Origin: Pseudonocardia alaniniphila
GTDB taxonomy: Bacteria; Actinomycetota; Actinomycetes; Mycobacteriales; Pseudonocardiaceae
Length of the DNA: 64,000 nt
Assembly (NCBI RefSeq): GCF_022524485.1
Contig: NZ_JAKXMK010000010.1
Location: 218,349 to 282,348 of the forward strand
Direction of reading: 5' to 3'
Shown: piece by piece, positions 27,348 through 36,033 of the stretch
How positions within the stretch are numbered: the stretch's first letter is position 1
Layout of the letters: every line of letters begins with the position of its first letter
Translations under genes and position numbers: made by a program
The notes under the pieces: model-generated
What the model was told of the DNA's origin: nothing
Database searches by the model: none
What the model saw: only the letters and a program-made list of their open reading frames with translations

Positions 27348-28372
27348 GAAAACCACAGCATGGACGCTGACGCCGGAAGTCGCGCTCTCAACGGTCTGTC
27401 GGCCAGACGGGTCTCCCGCTTCCGCCCAGATCGCGTAACGGTGGGAGGGCTTCGTGTGTAGGTTCAACTACCGCCGGATGGACCCTCGGCGGTACGGCGA
27501 AGCTGAGCAGCCTCCGCCCGCCGCGGTCGATCTCGGATCGTCGCCTCGGCCGATCACGGTGCCCGCAGCCGCCACGACGGCGGAGGTCGCGCCGATCTCG
27601 CCCGATCTCCCGTGGATCTCCAGCGCGCCGGCTACGCAGCGCCACAACGATCCTGACCTGCGGGATCGCGCACACGTACGCCCTTGCCACCTCGACAGGC
27701 GCGGCCGCCCGCGTCCGGGCCGATGCGGCGCTGCCGCGCGAACGGGCGAGATGACGATCGGCACCGCTCCCACCGGATCACCGTGGTCGGCATCGCAACA
27801 GTTCGGTCACGTCCCAGGTGGCCTCGTTCCCCGGCGAATGGCGGAATAGTTCCAAGATCCATCCGGCGCCTGGCGCACAAAGGCTGCCCCAATTGCCGCT
27901 GCCTGCAGAGCGTGATTGGCGCAGCCTTGGCAAAATGTGGTTCCACCGGGCTTGACCTGCGCTTGACAGTCGGACGTCGCCCACCACTAATCTGGTTCTG
28001 CGCGCCATAACGGGCGCGCTCTCAGTGGCGCCAGCGCTGATCATCATATGCGGTGGGGCGTGTGAGCATGGCTGAACATGGGGAGCAAGGCCGGCAATGG
28101 ATATGGTCGACAACCTGGCTGTGACGGAATATTCGAACGTCTCCGCGGGGATTCTCGGGACAGGCTCCGGTTGGCCTGGCGATTCGTGGAGCAGCGGCGA
28201 ATCGAATGAGAGAGTCGATACCACGTCCACGGGTCGGGATCGACACGGGGAGTCGCTAATCGGATCGCGGCATTTCCGGATTCTTGGCCCCGGCTCGCCC
28301 GTGGGATGAATTCCCTCGCACTTATCGTGCGTTTTCCCGTCCATACACTCGTGATCTAGGGGGCTCACCTTC
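27348..28372 (+). other. 1-kb non-coding leader before the Pls-like gene
   Basis: Open frames on both strands here overlap one another and have no protein-like features; I do not call any as a gene. GC drops in the last 450 bases. A consensus-like promoter lies at 27963-27993. Two short frames after it (a Trp-rich 18-20 residue frame near 28061 and a 70-codon frame at 28097) are possible leaders but unsupported. The ribosome site AGGGGG at about 28357 serves the Pls-like gene. Confidence 0.5.
27963..27993 (+). promoter_or_regulatory. Candidate sigma-70-type promoter
   Basis: A perfect -35 hexamer TTGACA (27963-27968) is followed by ACTAAT (27986-27991, 17-bp spacer) or TAATCT (27988-27993, 19-bp spacer). 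It points at the Pls-like gene and would give a 5' UTR of about 375 bases. TTGACA is rare in such GC-rich DNA, which makes the match notable. Confidence 0.5.
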
Positions 28373-31123
28373 GTGGGAGAATATGTCGAGACACCGCTCG
28401 GATCCGTAGTTGAATCCTCAATGACGGAGATCCGGAAAGGGGTCACCGGTGCGACGGCCGGTACCGAGCGGGATCTCGCCGAGGTGCTGGCCGGCATCGT
28501 GGGTGTCGAGCGGGTGTCGGCGGACAGTAACTTCTTCGAGGACCTGGGCGCCGATTCCATGGTGATGGCGCAGTTCTGCGCGCGAGTGCGGAAGCGGCCC
28601 GAGCTCCCGGACGTCTCCATGAAGGACATCTACGAGCACCCCACGATCCGCGAGCTGGTGACGGCGCTCGCAGCACCGGAACCCGCCCCTGTCGAGGAAA
28701 AACTTGCCGAGGTGCTGGCCGGCGTAGTCGGCGTCGAGCAGGTGTCGGCGGACAGCAACTTCTTCGAGGACCTGGGCGCCGACTCGATGGTGATGGCTCG
28801 ATTCTGCGCGAAGGTCAGAAAGCAGGACGATCTCCCCGCCGTGTCGATGCAGGATGTCTATGCGCATCCGACGATCCGCGGTTTGGCGAAAGCGCTTGCA
28901 GTGCCGGCCACTCCTTCTGCGCTCGAGTCGCTGCCTACGGCGGAGGTGGCGCGGCTGCGCCCGGTCGGTTCATTCGGATACGTCATGTGTGGCGTGGTGC
29001 AGTTCCTGGTTCTGGTCGGTTACGCCTACCTCGCCGCGTACATTCTCGAACGCGGGTACGAGTGGATCTCCACCGCCCCTGGCCTGCTGGATATCTACCT
29101 ACGTGCGACTCTCTTGGGCGCTATCGGTTTCCTGATACTGTCCATCCTCCCGATAGTGGCGAAGTGGGTGCTCATCGGCCGCTGGAAGCCTCAGCGGATA
29201 CGTGTGTGGAGTCCGGCATATGTGCGCTTCTGGATCGTCAAGACGTTGGTGCGGGCGAATCCATTGCTCCTCGTCGCCGGCGGTCGGACACGCACGAGCG
29301 CCAGCTCGCCGCTCTACGTGCTCTACCTGAAGGCCCTCGGTGCGCGTGTCGGACGCGGCGTCGTGATCTTTTCCCGGAATTTTCCGGTGTGCACTGATCT
29401 GCTTACCGTCGGTGACGGAACCGTCATCCGCAAGGACTCGTTCTTCAACTGCTACCGAGCCGAGGCCGGGGTGATCCGGACGGGCGCCGTCACCATTGGA
29501 AAGGACGTATTCGTCGGCGAGTCGACGGTGATCGACATCGAGTCCTCGATGGGCGACGGCACCCAGCTCGGCCATGCCTCCTCGCTGCATTCGGGACAGG
29601 CCGTGCCCGACGGTGAACACTGGCACGGGTCGCCCGCGCAGCGCACCGAGGTGGACTACCGGACGGTCGAGCCGGTCGGCTGCACGTCTCTGCGGAGAGG
29701 CGTCTATGCCGGCCTGCAGGTGGCGGGGCTGCTGTTCGTCGGCCTGCCGTTGCTGATCGGCGGGGTCGCCATGCTCCTGCTCGAGTTCCCGAACCTCGCG
29801 ACACTCCTGGACTCCGGGCCGCTGGCCTTCACGAGCACGGTGTTCTACCTCGATGCGCTGATCGGCTCGGCGGTCCTCTTCTTCGGCTCCCTGCTCGTCG
29901 GACTCCTCGTCGTGGTCACCCTCCCGCGCCTGCTCAACCTCACCATCAAGCCGGGCAAGGTCTACTGCCTGTACGGCGTGCACTACTGGGTCCACTACAC
30001 GATCGCCCGGCTGACCAATATCAGGCTCTTCACGATTCTTTTCGGGGACAGCTCCTACATCGTCAACTACCTGCTCCGCGTCGGGCACAAGCTGCCCGAG
30101 GTCGAGCAGACCGGATCGAACTTCGGGTTGGACGTGCGGCACGAGAGTCCGTACCTCAGCACGGTCGGCAGCGGGACGATGGTCGCGGACGGGCTGTCGA
30201 TCATGAATGCCGACTTCTCGAGCACGTCGTTCCGCATCTCGCGAGCGTCGATCGGGGCGCACAACTTTCTCGGGAACAAGATCGCCTATCCGGCGCAGGG
30301 CCGGACGGGTGACAACTGCCTCCTCGCGACGAAGGTGATGGTTCCGCTCGACGGGAGGATCCGGGAGGGGGTCGGGCTCCTGGGTTCGCCCAGCTTCGAG
30401 ATCCCGCGGACGGTGCGGCGTGACGCCGACTTCGGTCTCACGAGCCGGGACGAGCTGCGCCGCCGCCTGGCCGCCAAGAACCGGCACAACCTGGTCACGA
30501 TCGGGCTGTTTCTCCTGGCAGGCTGGGTGTACTTCCTCGGGGTGGTCCTGCTCGGCATGGCCGCCGTGGACCTCTTCGACGGCTTCGGTGCGTCGGCGAT
30601 CGCAGCGGCGTCGCTGGTGGTCATCGCGTGGACGGTCGTCTACTTCGTGCTGGTCGCACGGGCCGTCACGTCGTTGGTGACGGTGAGGCCCCAGGGCTGC
30701 TCGATCTACGACGTCGCCTTCTGGCGGCATGAGCGGTTCTGGAAACTGTCCGTGCCCGCGAACTTCCCGATCTTCAACGGCACGCCGTTCAAGAGTGTGA
30801 TCTGGCGCCTGCTGGGCGTACGGCTGGGGAAACGCCTCTTCGACGACGGTTGCGACATCGTGGAGAAGACGCCGGTCACGATCGGCGATGACGTCACCCT
30901 CAACGTCGGGTCGGTCATCCAGTGCCACTCCCAGGAGGACGGCGCCTTCAAGTCCGACCGCATCACGATCGGTTCCGGCTGCACACTCGGCGTCGGTGCC
31001 TTCGTCCACTACGGCACGACGATGGGAGGCGGGTCCGTTCTCGAGCCCGACTCCTTCCTCATGAAGGGCGAAGAAGTCCCGCCTTATGAGAGGTGGGGCG
31101 GGAACCCTGCGCGCAAGATCTGA
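28373..31123 (+). CDS. Pls/PosA-like membrane synthetase: two carrier domains plus TM/C1-C2-C3 module, no adenylation domain
   Basis: A 916-residue protein from GTG 28373, with AGGGGG nine bases upstream. Residues 35-100 and 111-176 are two peptidyl-carrier domains, each with the phosphopantetheine motif LGADSM (Ser62 and Ser138). The rest follows the terminal module of epsilon-poly-lysine synthetase (Pls) and PosA: helices about 200-225 and 245-270, C1 about 315-425, helices about 442-472 and 489-520, C2 about 560-690, helices about 705-735 and 742-767, C3 about 795-916. The C domains contain left-handed-beta-helix hexapeptide repeats, e.g. VTIGKDVFVG and ITIGSGCTLGVGAF. Pls normally starts with an adenylation domain; it is absent here and not encoded within the window. 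An activating enzyme acting in trans would be needed. The product, if any, is unknown. Confidence 0.88.
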   Translation: MGEYVETPLGSVVESSMTEIRKGVTGATAGTERDLAEVLAGIVGVERVSADSNFFEDLGADSMVMAQFCARVRKRPELPDVSMKDIYEHPTIRELVTALAAPEPAPVEEKLAEVLAGVVGVEQVSADSNFFEDLGADSMVMARFCAKVRKQDDLPAVSMQDVYAHPTIRGLAKALAVPATPSALESLPTAEVARLRPVGSFGYVMCGVVQFLVLVGYAYLAAYILERGYEWISTAPGLLDIYLRATLLGAIGFLILSILPIVAKWVLIGRWKPQRIRVWSPAYVRFWIVKTLVRANPLLLVAGGRTRTSASSPLYVLYLKALGARVGRGVVIFSRNFPVCTDLLTVGDGTVIRKDSFFNCYRAEAGVIRTGAVTIGKDVFVGESTVIDIESSMGDGTQLGHASSLHSGQAVPDGEHWHGSPAQRTEVDYRTVEPVGCTSLRRGVYAGLQVAGLLFVGLPLLIGGVAMLLLEFPNLATLLDSGPLAFTSTVFYLDALIGSAVLFFGSLLVGLLVVVTLPRLLNLTIKPGKVYCLYGVHYWVHYTIARLTNIRLFTILFGDSSYIVNYLLRVGHKLPEVEQTGSNFGLDVRHESPYLSTVGSGTMVADGLSIMNADFSSTSFRISRASIGAHNFLGNKIAYPAQGRTGDNCLLATKVMVPLDGRIREGVGLLGSPSFEIPRTVRRDADFGLTSRDELRRRLAAKNRHNLVTIGLFLLAGWVYFLGVVLLGMAAVDLFDGFGASAIAAASLVVIAWTVVYFVLVARAVTSLVTVRPQGCSIYDVAFWRHERFWKLSVPANFPIFNGTPFKSVIWRLLGVRLGKRLFDDGCDIVEKTPVTIGDDVTLNVGSVIQCHSQEDGAFKSDRITIGSGCTLGVGAFVHYGTTMGGGSVLEPDSFLMKGEEVPPYERWGGNPARKI
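28475..28900 (+). repeat. Tandem duplication of the carrier-domain coding unit
   Basis: Units 28475-28672 and 28703-28900 have a period of 228 bp and encode the two carrier domains. The core around the Ser codon is almost identical at DNA level for about 55 bases, differing mainly at synonymous positions. The protein segments share SADSNFFEDLGADSMVMA. This points to recent duplication or gene conversion. Confidence 0.85.
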
Positions 31124-31129
31124 GCGGCG

Positions 31130-32401
31130 TCATCCGGTCCGCTGGCGTGGCGGCACGATCATCCGGCGGGTGTCCACCAGCACGAGCGCGGCGAGGCCGA
31201 CGAGCGGGAGAAGCGTGAGCTGGACGAGGCCCGCGCCCTGCCAGCCCATGCCGGCCACGAGGCGCGCGAAGATCAGCCCGGACACAGCGGCGGCCACGTA
31301 GTAGGCCAGCATGAACAGGCCTGCCCCACGCCCGACGTGCTCGGGTCGCACGGCTCGCTGGAGCGCGGTGGTGCAGTTGGTGAACAGCACGCCGCTGGCG
31401 AAGGTGCCCATGAGGAAGGCGAGTACGTACTGGGCGGCCGCTCCCTCTGCCAGCTGGTACGCCGCGAGTGCGGTGAGCGACGAGCCGACGAATCCCACGG
31501 CCAGGAGCAGACGCTGGTCGACGCGGTCGGCCAGCCAGCCCACCGGAAGCGCCATCATCGCCCCGAACCCGACGAGCGCCGAGGCGAGGGCGGCCTGTCC
31601 CGCTCCGAACTCGAGCTCCTCGCGAAGGAACGTCGGATACAGCCCCAGGAATCCGTAGAAGACGAGTCCCGACACCGCAGATGCCGCTGCCAGAGCGAGA
31701 GCGTTGCGGTTGTAGGGGCTCGCGGGAACGTGATCGTAGTTGGCGGTGTCGGCGGTGTTGTCCCGGCCTGCCACGGCCTCGCTCATCGCCCGGGGCACCG
31801 TGACGAGCAGGACGACGGCCATTACCAAGCCCGCAGCACCGAAGATGAGGAACGGGCTTCGCCAGCTACCACCAGCGATGGCCAGGCTCTGCCCGATGAG
31901 CGGTCCGAGGAACACACCCAGGCCGAAGGCGAGACCGATGAAACCAGCGGCGAAGGCGCGGCGGTGGAAGAAGTAGGCGCCGATGATCGCGTAGATGGCT
32001 GTGGCCTGCACGCCCTCGCCGACGCCACTCAGGAGCCGGTACACGGCCATGTCCGCGAAGCCGGCCGCGAACGGGATGGCGATCGTGCCCAGCGAGTAGA
32101 CGACCACGCTGATGACGACGATCATCCTGCGGGAGAGCCGGTCGAGCAGATATCCGGCGGGTAGTCCGGTGAGTGCGAGACCCAGGGTGAAGCCGGTGGC
32201 CAGCAGCCCGGCCTGGTCGAGCGAGAAGGCGAACTCCTCACGGATCTCCGGCAGCAGCGGGTAGAAGACCTGCCGGTCCATCGCGTTGAGCATGTACGAC
32301 AGGCAGAGTGCCGTGAACCCGACGGCGATCGCCGCCGCGGACGTCCGCCGGCTCGGTCCCGAAGTGCTCGTCGCGTCCACGCCACCGGTCGGCCGCGCCA
32401 T
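31130..32401 (-). CDS. MFS transporter
   Basis: A 423-residue permease from ATG 32401 with 12 predicted helices. Helix 1 carries LSYMLNAMDRQVFYPLLPEI, and the loop 2-3 motif is GYLLDRLSRR, typical of the MFS_1/sialate-like group. Its stop is only 7 bp beyond the stop of the Pls-like gene, a tight convergent pair. It is divergent from a LysR gene about 415 bp away, the usual arrangement for a LysR-controlled transporter. The substrate is unknown. Confidence 0.92.
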   Translation of the reverse strand: MARPTGGVDATSTSGPSRRTSAAAIAVGFTALCLSYMLNAMDRQVFYPLLPEIREEFAFSLDQAGLLATGFTLGLALTGLPAGYLLDRLSRRMIVVISVVVYSLGTIAIPFAAGFADMAVYRLLSGVGEGVQATAIYAIIGAYFFHRRAFAAGFIGLAFGLGVFLGPLIGQSLAIAGGSWRSPFLIFGAAGLVMAVVLLVTVPRAMSEAVAGRDNTADTANYDHVPASPYNRNALALAAASAVSGLVFYGFLGLYPTFLREELEFGAGQAALASALVGFGAMMALPVGWLADRVDQRLLLAVGFVGSSLTALAAYQLAEGAAAQYVLAFLMGTFASGVLFTNCTTALQRAVRPEHVGRGAGLFMLAYYVAAAVSGLIFARLVAGMGWQGAGLVQLTLLPLVGLAALVLVDTRRMIVPPRQRTG

Positions 32402-32817
32402 TGGAGCTCCTGGTGTCGGTAGGTGTCCGCTGCGCGGACACTCGTCCGGCGACGAGTCGATGTAGCGTGACCGAGGCGCGGGGCGGCGTCAATAGGTCAT
32501 TTCGGACGGCTCGGCACCCGTCCGGACCGAGGTGGACCGGGTGTCGCGGCGCGATGCGTCGAGCGCACCACCCTGACCGGTCCGGCGACCGGGAAAACGG
32601 CCCGGTATCAGCGGCCAGTACGAGAACCTGACGAATTCGGTTTCACGGAATTACTGATCCGTGTGATGTTTCCGTGAAGTGTCCGCCCCGTTGGGCGGCC
32701 GGTCGGGTAAGGTGCGGAAAACTATTCCGTGGGGCGCCGCGGAATCGACCATCCCGCTGATTGGACAGTCCCGGCTTTCGGCGTCCGTGACTTCGCCGAC
32801 GCGCTAATATCGTGGAG
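32402..32817. other. Divergent promoter region between MFS and LysR genes
   Basis: About 415 bases without a supported gene; minus-strand open frames here run into the LysR gene and look like shadows. TAATAT at 32805-32810 is a good -10 hexamer for the LysR gene. No obvious T-N11-A palindrome was singled out. Confidence 0.45.
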
Positions 32818-33744
32818 GTGAATAAGCCATCGACGGCTTCGGGTGCCGGTGTCGAGCTGCGGCTGCTTGCCGCACTCGTCGCCGTTGCCGACGAGTCGAG
32901 CGTCAGTGCAGCGGCGGTCCGGCTGCATGTGGCGCAGCCGTCATTGAGCCGGCAACTGCGAACCCTCGAGAGGCGCCTCGGTCTGACCTTGTTCGAACGG
33001 TCGGGTCGGCGGCTGCAGGTCACCGCTGCCGGTGAGCAGGTGGTCACTGCTGCCCGACGTGCCTTGGCCGCAGCGGACGACGTCGTTCACGCCGCTCATC
33101 GCGCAGCGGTCGGACAGGTCGGGCGCCTGAGGATCGCCGTGCTGCCCGGCACGTCACCGATGATGCTGGTGAGCGGGCTGGCTGCCTTCCGTCGACGCCA
33201 CCCCGGGGTCGAGACGACGGTCACGGAGTTGCCCGACGACGAACAGCACCGTGCCCTGCGCGAAGGGCGTATCGACGTCGCCTTCAACGGGATAGTCGCG
33301 CCGCCGCAGGATCTGGCGCACCGCGTCCTGATGACCGAACCGCTCTGCCTGGTGGTGCCCAGTGGGCACCGGCTGGCCGGAGCGGACAGAGCGACCATCG
33401 GGGACCTGGCAGGTGAGCGAGTGGTGTTCTTCGACCGCTCGGTGCAGCCGATCGGGCATCAATGGCTCACCGAGCAGTTGCGGGCGGCCGGTGTAGCCAC
33501 GGAACTGCAATCGGCCACTCTGATGAACATCTTCGCCACGGTTGCCGCGGGACTCGCCGTCTCGGTACTGGTTCGTTCGTACAGTTCACTCCTGCAACCG
33601 GCGGGCATCCGCTTCGTGCCCCTGACCGACGTCAGCGCCGACCTCATCATGCTCTGGAGGCCCGGCCCGGAGTCGGCCGTGGTGCGGGAGTTCCGTGAGG
33701 AGATGACGCTCGCCAGTCACGACGTGCTCGCGGCCGACCTCTGA
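32818..33744 (+). CDS. LysR-family transcriptional regulator
   Basis: A 308-residue regulator. The N-terminal helix-turn-helix is clear: LRLLAALVAVADE, SSVSAAAVRLHVAQPSLSRQ and LRTLERRLGLTLFERSGRR. The effector domain follows (RIAVLPGTSPMMLVSGLAAF and the hinge segment EPLCLVVPSGHRLAG). GTG 32818 begins seven bases after a TAATAT box, so the message may be leaderless; a GTG six bases earlier is in the same frame. It is probably the regulator of the divergent MFS gene and perhaps itself. Confidence 0.93.
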   Translation: MNKPSTASGAGVELRLLAALVAVADESSVSAAAVRLHVAQPSLSRQLRTLERRLGLTLFERSGRRLQVTAAGEQVVTAARRALAAADDVVHAAHRAAVGQVGRLRIAVLPGTSPMMLVSGLAAFRRRHPGVETTVTELPDDEQHRALREGRIDVAFNGIVAPPQDLAHRVLMTEPLCLVVPSGHRLAGADRATIGDLAGERVVFFDRSVQPIGHQWLTEQLRAAGVATELQSATLMNIFATVAAGLAVSVLVRSYSSLLQPAGIRFVPLTDVSADLIMLWRPGPESAVVREFREEMTLASHDVLAADL

Positions 33745-33760
33745 CGACGAGTGCGTGTGC

Positions 33761-34066
33761 TCAGTGCGACGCCGTTTCCGGCACATCGTCGTCGCACCGA
33801 TCCGTGTGCGAGCGGAGCGACCCCGTCGTACGGCACGACGGGTCCTGCTCGTCACGAGTGCCGTCGAATTCGCACCGAAGCCTGGACCCATCTCGATCAG
33901 CGCGGGAGCGGCTGTCGTGATCGGCCACGTCGGTTGGGTGGTGCGACCGGCTCGTGGCGGTGGAATCACAGTCCGTCGTCGGTGAGCGGTGTGACCGCAA
34001 TGCTCCCGGTGCGGTGACCAGGAGCACCACCACTACCGCAATCAATGCAAAGGCAAACATTCGCAC
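33761..34066 (-). CDS. Possible small secreted or membrane-anchored protein
   Basis: From GTG 34066 (or ATG 34060) the frame begins with a hydrophobic signal-like helix, MFAFALIAVVVVLLVTAPG, then a polar Ser/Asp/Arg/His-rich tail of about 75 residues without recognisable domains. GAGGGG precedes the start by about a dozen bases. The tail is low in protein-like character, so the frame could be spurious or frameshifted. It is the only candidate gene in 33745-34215, a stretch of lower GC. Confidence 0.3.
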   Translation of the reverse strand: MRMFAFALIAVVVVLLVTAPGALRSHRSPTTDCDSTATSRSHHPTDVADHDSRSRADRDGSRLRCEFDGTRDEQDPSCRTTGSLRSHTDRCDDDVPETASH

Positions 34067-34215
34067 GCCTGTTCGGCCCCCCTCGTTTTGCTCAGCCTAC
34101 TGGGGTGGACTCCGAGGATTCATTGTGGTCCAAACCGGGCGACGGCACACTATCGGCATCGATCAGGTCGAGTCGGAAATCCCGCCGTGCCGGGTCATGA
34201 ATTCACCGGGACGGG

Positions 34216-35394
34216 TCATATGCCCTTCATTGCGGTGCGCACCGCATCGACCAGGAGTGCGGCCCGGAGATCTTGTGGGCCCTCCTTGATGTGGTTCATC
34301 ACGTAGCCGAAGGCGAGTCCGGTTGTGGGGTCGGCGAAGCCGAGTGAACCGCCGAGACCGGGAAATCCGAAAGCGCTCGGGCTGTACCAGAACGTGTCGG
34401 GAGTGGGGAGGCCGAGACCGGTGCCGATCCGGACGGGTATGCGCAGGATCCGGTCGATGCCGCTCGCCCGTTGCGCGGTCGCCTCGGCCAGCACGCCGGG
34501 TTCGAGGATGCGGTGCCCGTCGACCTCGCCGATGAGTGCGGCGTAGAAGCGAGCAAGTGCGCGGGCCGTGCAGATGCCGTTGGTCGAGGGCATCTCGGCA
34601 CGCTGTTCGTCGGGGTTGTTGTGATCGAGTGCGGGCGTGACGGCTCTGAGCGAACGGACGGTCAGCGACGTCGGATCGGCGTAGGCCGCCATCACGTCCC
34701 GCACGGCCTCGGGGAGGGTGTCAAGATCGATCCGGGACAGCGCCTCGAAGTCGGGCACGGCCGCGATGATCCGGCTCACCCGATGCTGCTCGGACTTCGG
34801 CAGCCCGATCCAGAGGTCGAGCCCGAGAGGCGCGGCGATCTCCTCGGCGAGGAAGGTGCCCAGGCTGCGGCCCGACACCCGCCGGACGACCTCGCCGACG
34901 AGCCATCCGAAGGTGAGCCCGTGGTAGCCGTGCTCGGTGCCCGGCTCCCAGAACGGGCGCTGGGCTGCCAGCGCCGTCACCATCGGCTCCCAGGCGATCG
35001 CCTCGGCGGGCGTGATGGGGTGGTCGATCGCAGGCAGCCCGGCCTGGTGGGTGAGCAGCCAGCGCACGGGAATGCGACCCTTCCCGTTCGCTGCGAACTC
35101 GGGCCAGTACTCGGCGACCGGCGCGTCGAGGTCCAGTTCTCCGCGCTGGGCCAGCAGAAGCGCGCACGTGGCCGTGACGGCCTTGGTGGTCGAGTAGACG
35201 ACCTGCAGGGTGTCGCTTTCCCACATACGGTCCTGCTCGGGATCGGCGATGCCGCCCCACAGATCGACGACCTTCCGGCCGTGCAGGTACACGGCGACCG
35301 CCGCGCCCACCTCGTCGTCTCGCTTCAGGTTCTCCTCGAACGCGGCACGCACGATCTCGAAACCTGCTGCCGTGCCGCCGCCGATTTCAGGCAT
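34216..35394 (-). CDS. Serine hydrolase of the class C beta-lactamase/esterase family
   Basis: A 392-residue enzyme from ATG 35394. The SxxK motif is STTK (Ser68, Lys71, in VVYSTTKAVTA). The tyrosine motif region is HGYHGLTFGWLVGEV, matching the YxN/YxG-type second motif of EstB-like esterases. The C-terminal GFPGLGGSLGFADP replaces the KTG motif with a Gly-rich strand. No signal peptide is seen, so it is probably a cytoplasmic esterase or D-amino-acid amidase-like protein rather than a periplasmic beta-lactamase. It ends in an intergenic area and starts 40 bp downstream of a small HTH gene on the same strand. Confidence 0.9.
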   Translation of the reverse strand: MPEIGGGTAAGFEIVRAAFEENLKRDDEVGAAVAVYLHGRKVVDLWGGIADPEQDRMWESDTLQVVYSTTKAVTATCALLLAQRGELDLDAPVAEYWPEFAANGKGRIPVRWLLTHQAGLPAIDHPITPAEAIAWEPMVTALAAQRPFWEPGTEHGYHGLTFGWLVGEVVRRVSGRSLGTFLAEEIAAPLGLDLWIGLPKSEQHRVSRIIAAVPDFEALSRIDLDTLPEAVRDVMAAYADPTSLTVRSLRAVTPALDHNNPDEQRAEMPSTNGICTARALARFYAALIGEVDGHRILEPGVLAEATAQRASGIDRILRIPVRIGTGLGLPTPDTFWYSPSAFGFPGLGGSLGFADPTTGLAFGYVMNHIKEGPQDLRAALLVDAVRTAMKGI

Positions 35395-35435
35395 GCGTCA
35401 TCGCCCTCTCCTTGCGTTACGTTTTCGGGCAGGTG

Positions 35436-35813
35436 CTAGCTGCGCCAATGGTCGACGAGCCAGGCGCAGATCTCGGGCTCTGTCATCTCGGGGAACTCCT
35501 CGGTGAGCGCGTCGAGCGCACGCAGTGCCTCGTCCCTCGTGAAATCGCGGGCTGCCGCTTCTCTGAGGTATTCCTGACGCGAGGCGGACGGGCGGCCGCC
35601 GCCCGCGCCGCGGCCGGGTAGGCCTTCTCGCCACTGCATTATCTCGTCCAATCGCGGGGGTCGCCAGCCAGGGGCCCCGTCAATGTCGACATCGGGCTCG
35701 GGGAATGGGTGAGTCGAATCGCTCGGATAGCGCGAGCGCCATTTGTGCACCGCGTGCCGGCTCACGCCCAGCGCTTCGGCGATGCCGATGACGCCGAGGT
35801 AGTGCTCGGTCAT
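35436..35813 (-). CDS. Small helix-turn-helix protein
   Basis: A 125-residue protein from ATG 35813. The N terminus is a MerR/AlpA-like winged helix (GVIGIAEALGVSRHAVHKWR). A segment PFPEPDVDIDGAPGWRPPRL and DEIMQWREGLPGRGAGGGR follow; these are typical of actinobacterial DNA-binding proteins with excisionase-like folds. The C-terminal half is an acidic helical region (EEFPEMTEPEICAWLVDHW). It precedes the serine hydrolase gene by 42 bp on the same strand, so an operon is possible. Confidence 0.82.
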   Translation of the reverse strand: MTEHYLGVIGIAEALGVSRHAVHKWRSRYPSDSTHPFPEPDVDIDGAPGWRPPRLDEIMQWREGLPGRGAGGGRPSASRQEYLREAAARDFTRDEALRALDALTEEFPEMTEPEICAWLVDHWRS

Positions 35814-36033
35814 GGTGCACCCAACTTTTCCGGCCGGCCTCCTGTGTCGATCTGATGAGTACCACGCTCGGGGCTGGGGACTCGCAGTGGTGGACGAATA
35901 AAACATCGTCTTCGGTCGAGACGAGGTTAACTGAGGAGCAGAACGTCGTCAACGCAAGAGACGATGTTCGGTGCACGCGAGCCGTTGGGCGATCACGCCT
36001 GGCCCGAGGCGCTCGGTCGGCCACTCTGGTCGC

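Noticed and set aside
27388..27849. Short open frames on both strands in the leader of the Pls-like gene
   Set aside because: They overlap each other, have Arg-rich shadow composition and no convincing ribosome site.
28061..28126. Trp-rich short frame that could be an attenuation leader peptide
   Set aside because: Only three scattered Trp codons, no clear alternative hairpins, and no tryptophan gene downstream.
28097..28309. 70-codon frame that might be a ribosomal peptide precursor
   Set aside because: No modification genes nearby, weak ribosome site and no core-peptide pattern.
29099..31009. 636-codon antisense frame within the Pls-like gene
   Set aside because: Composition is shadow-like and the sense strand encodes a coherent membrane protein.
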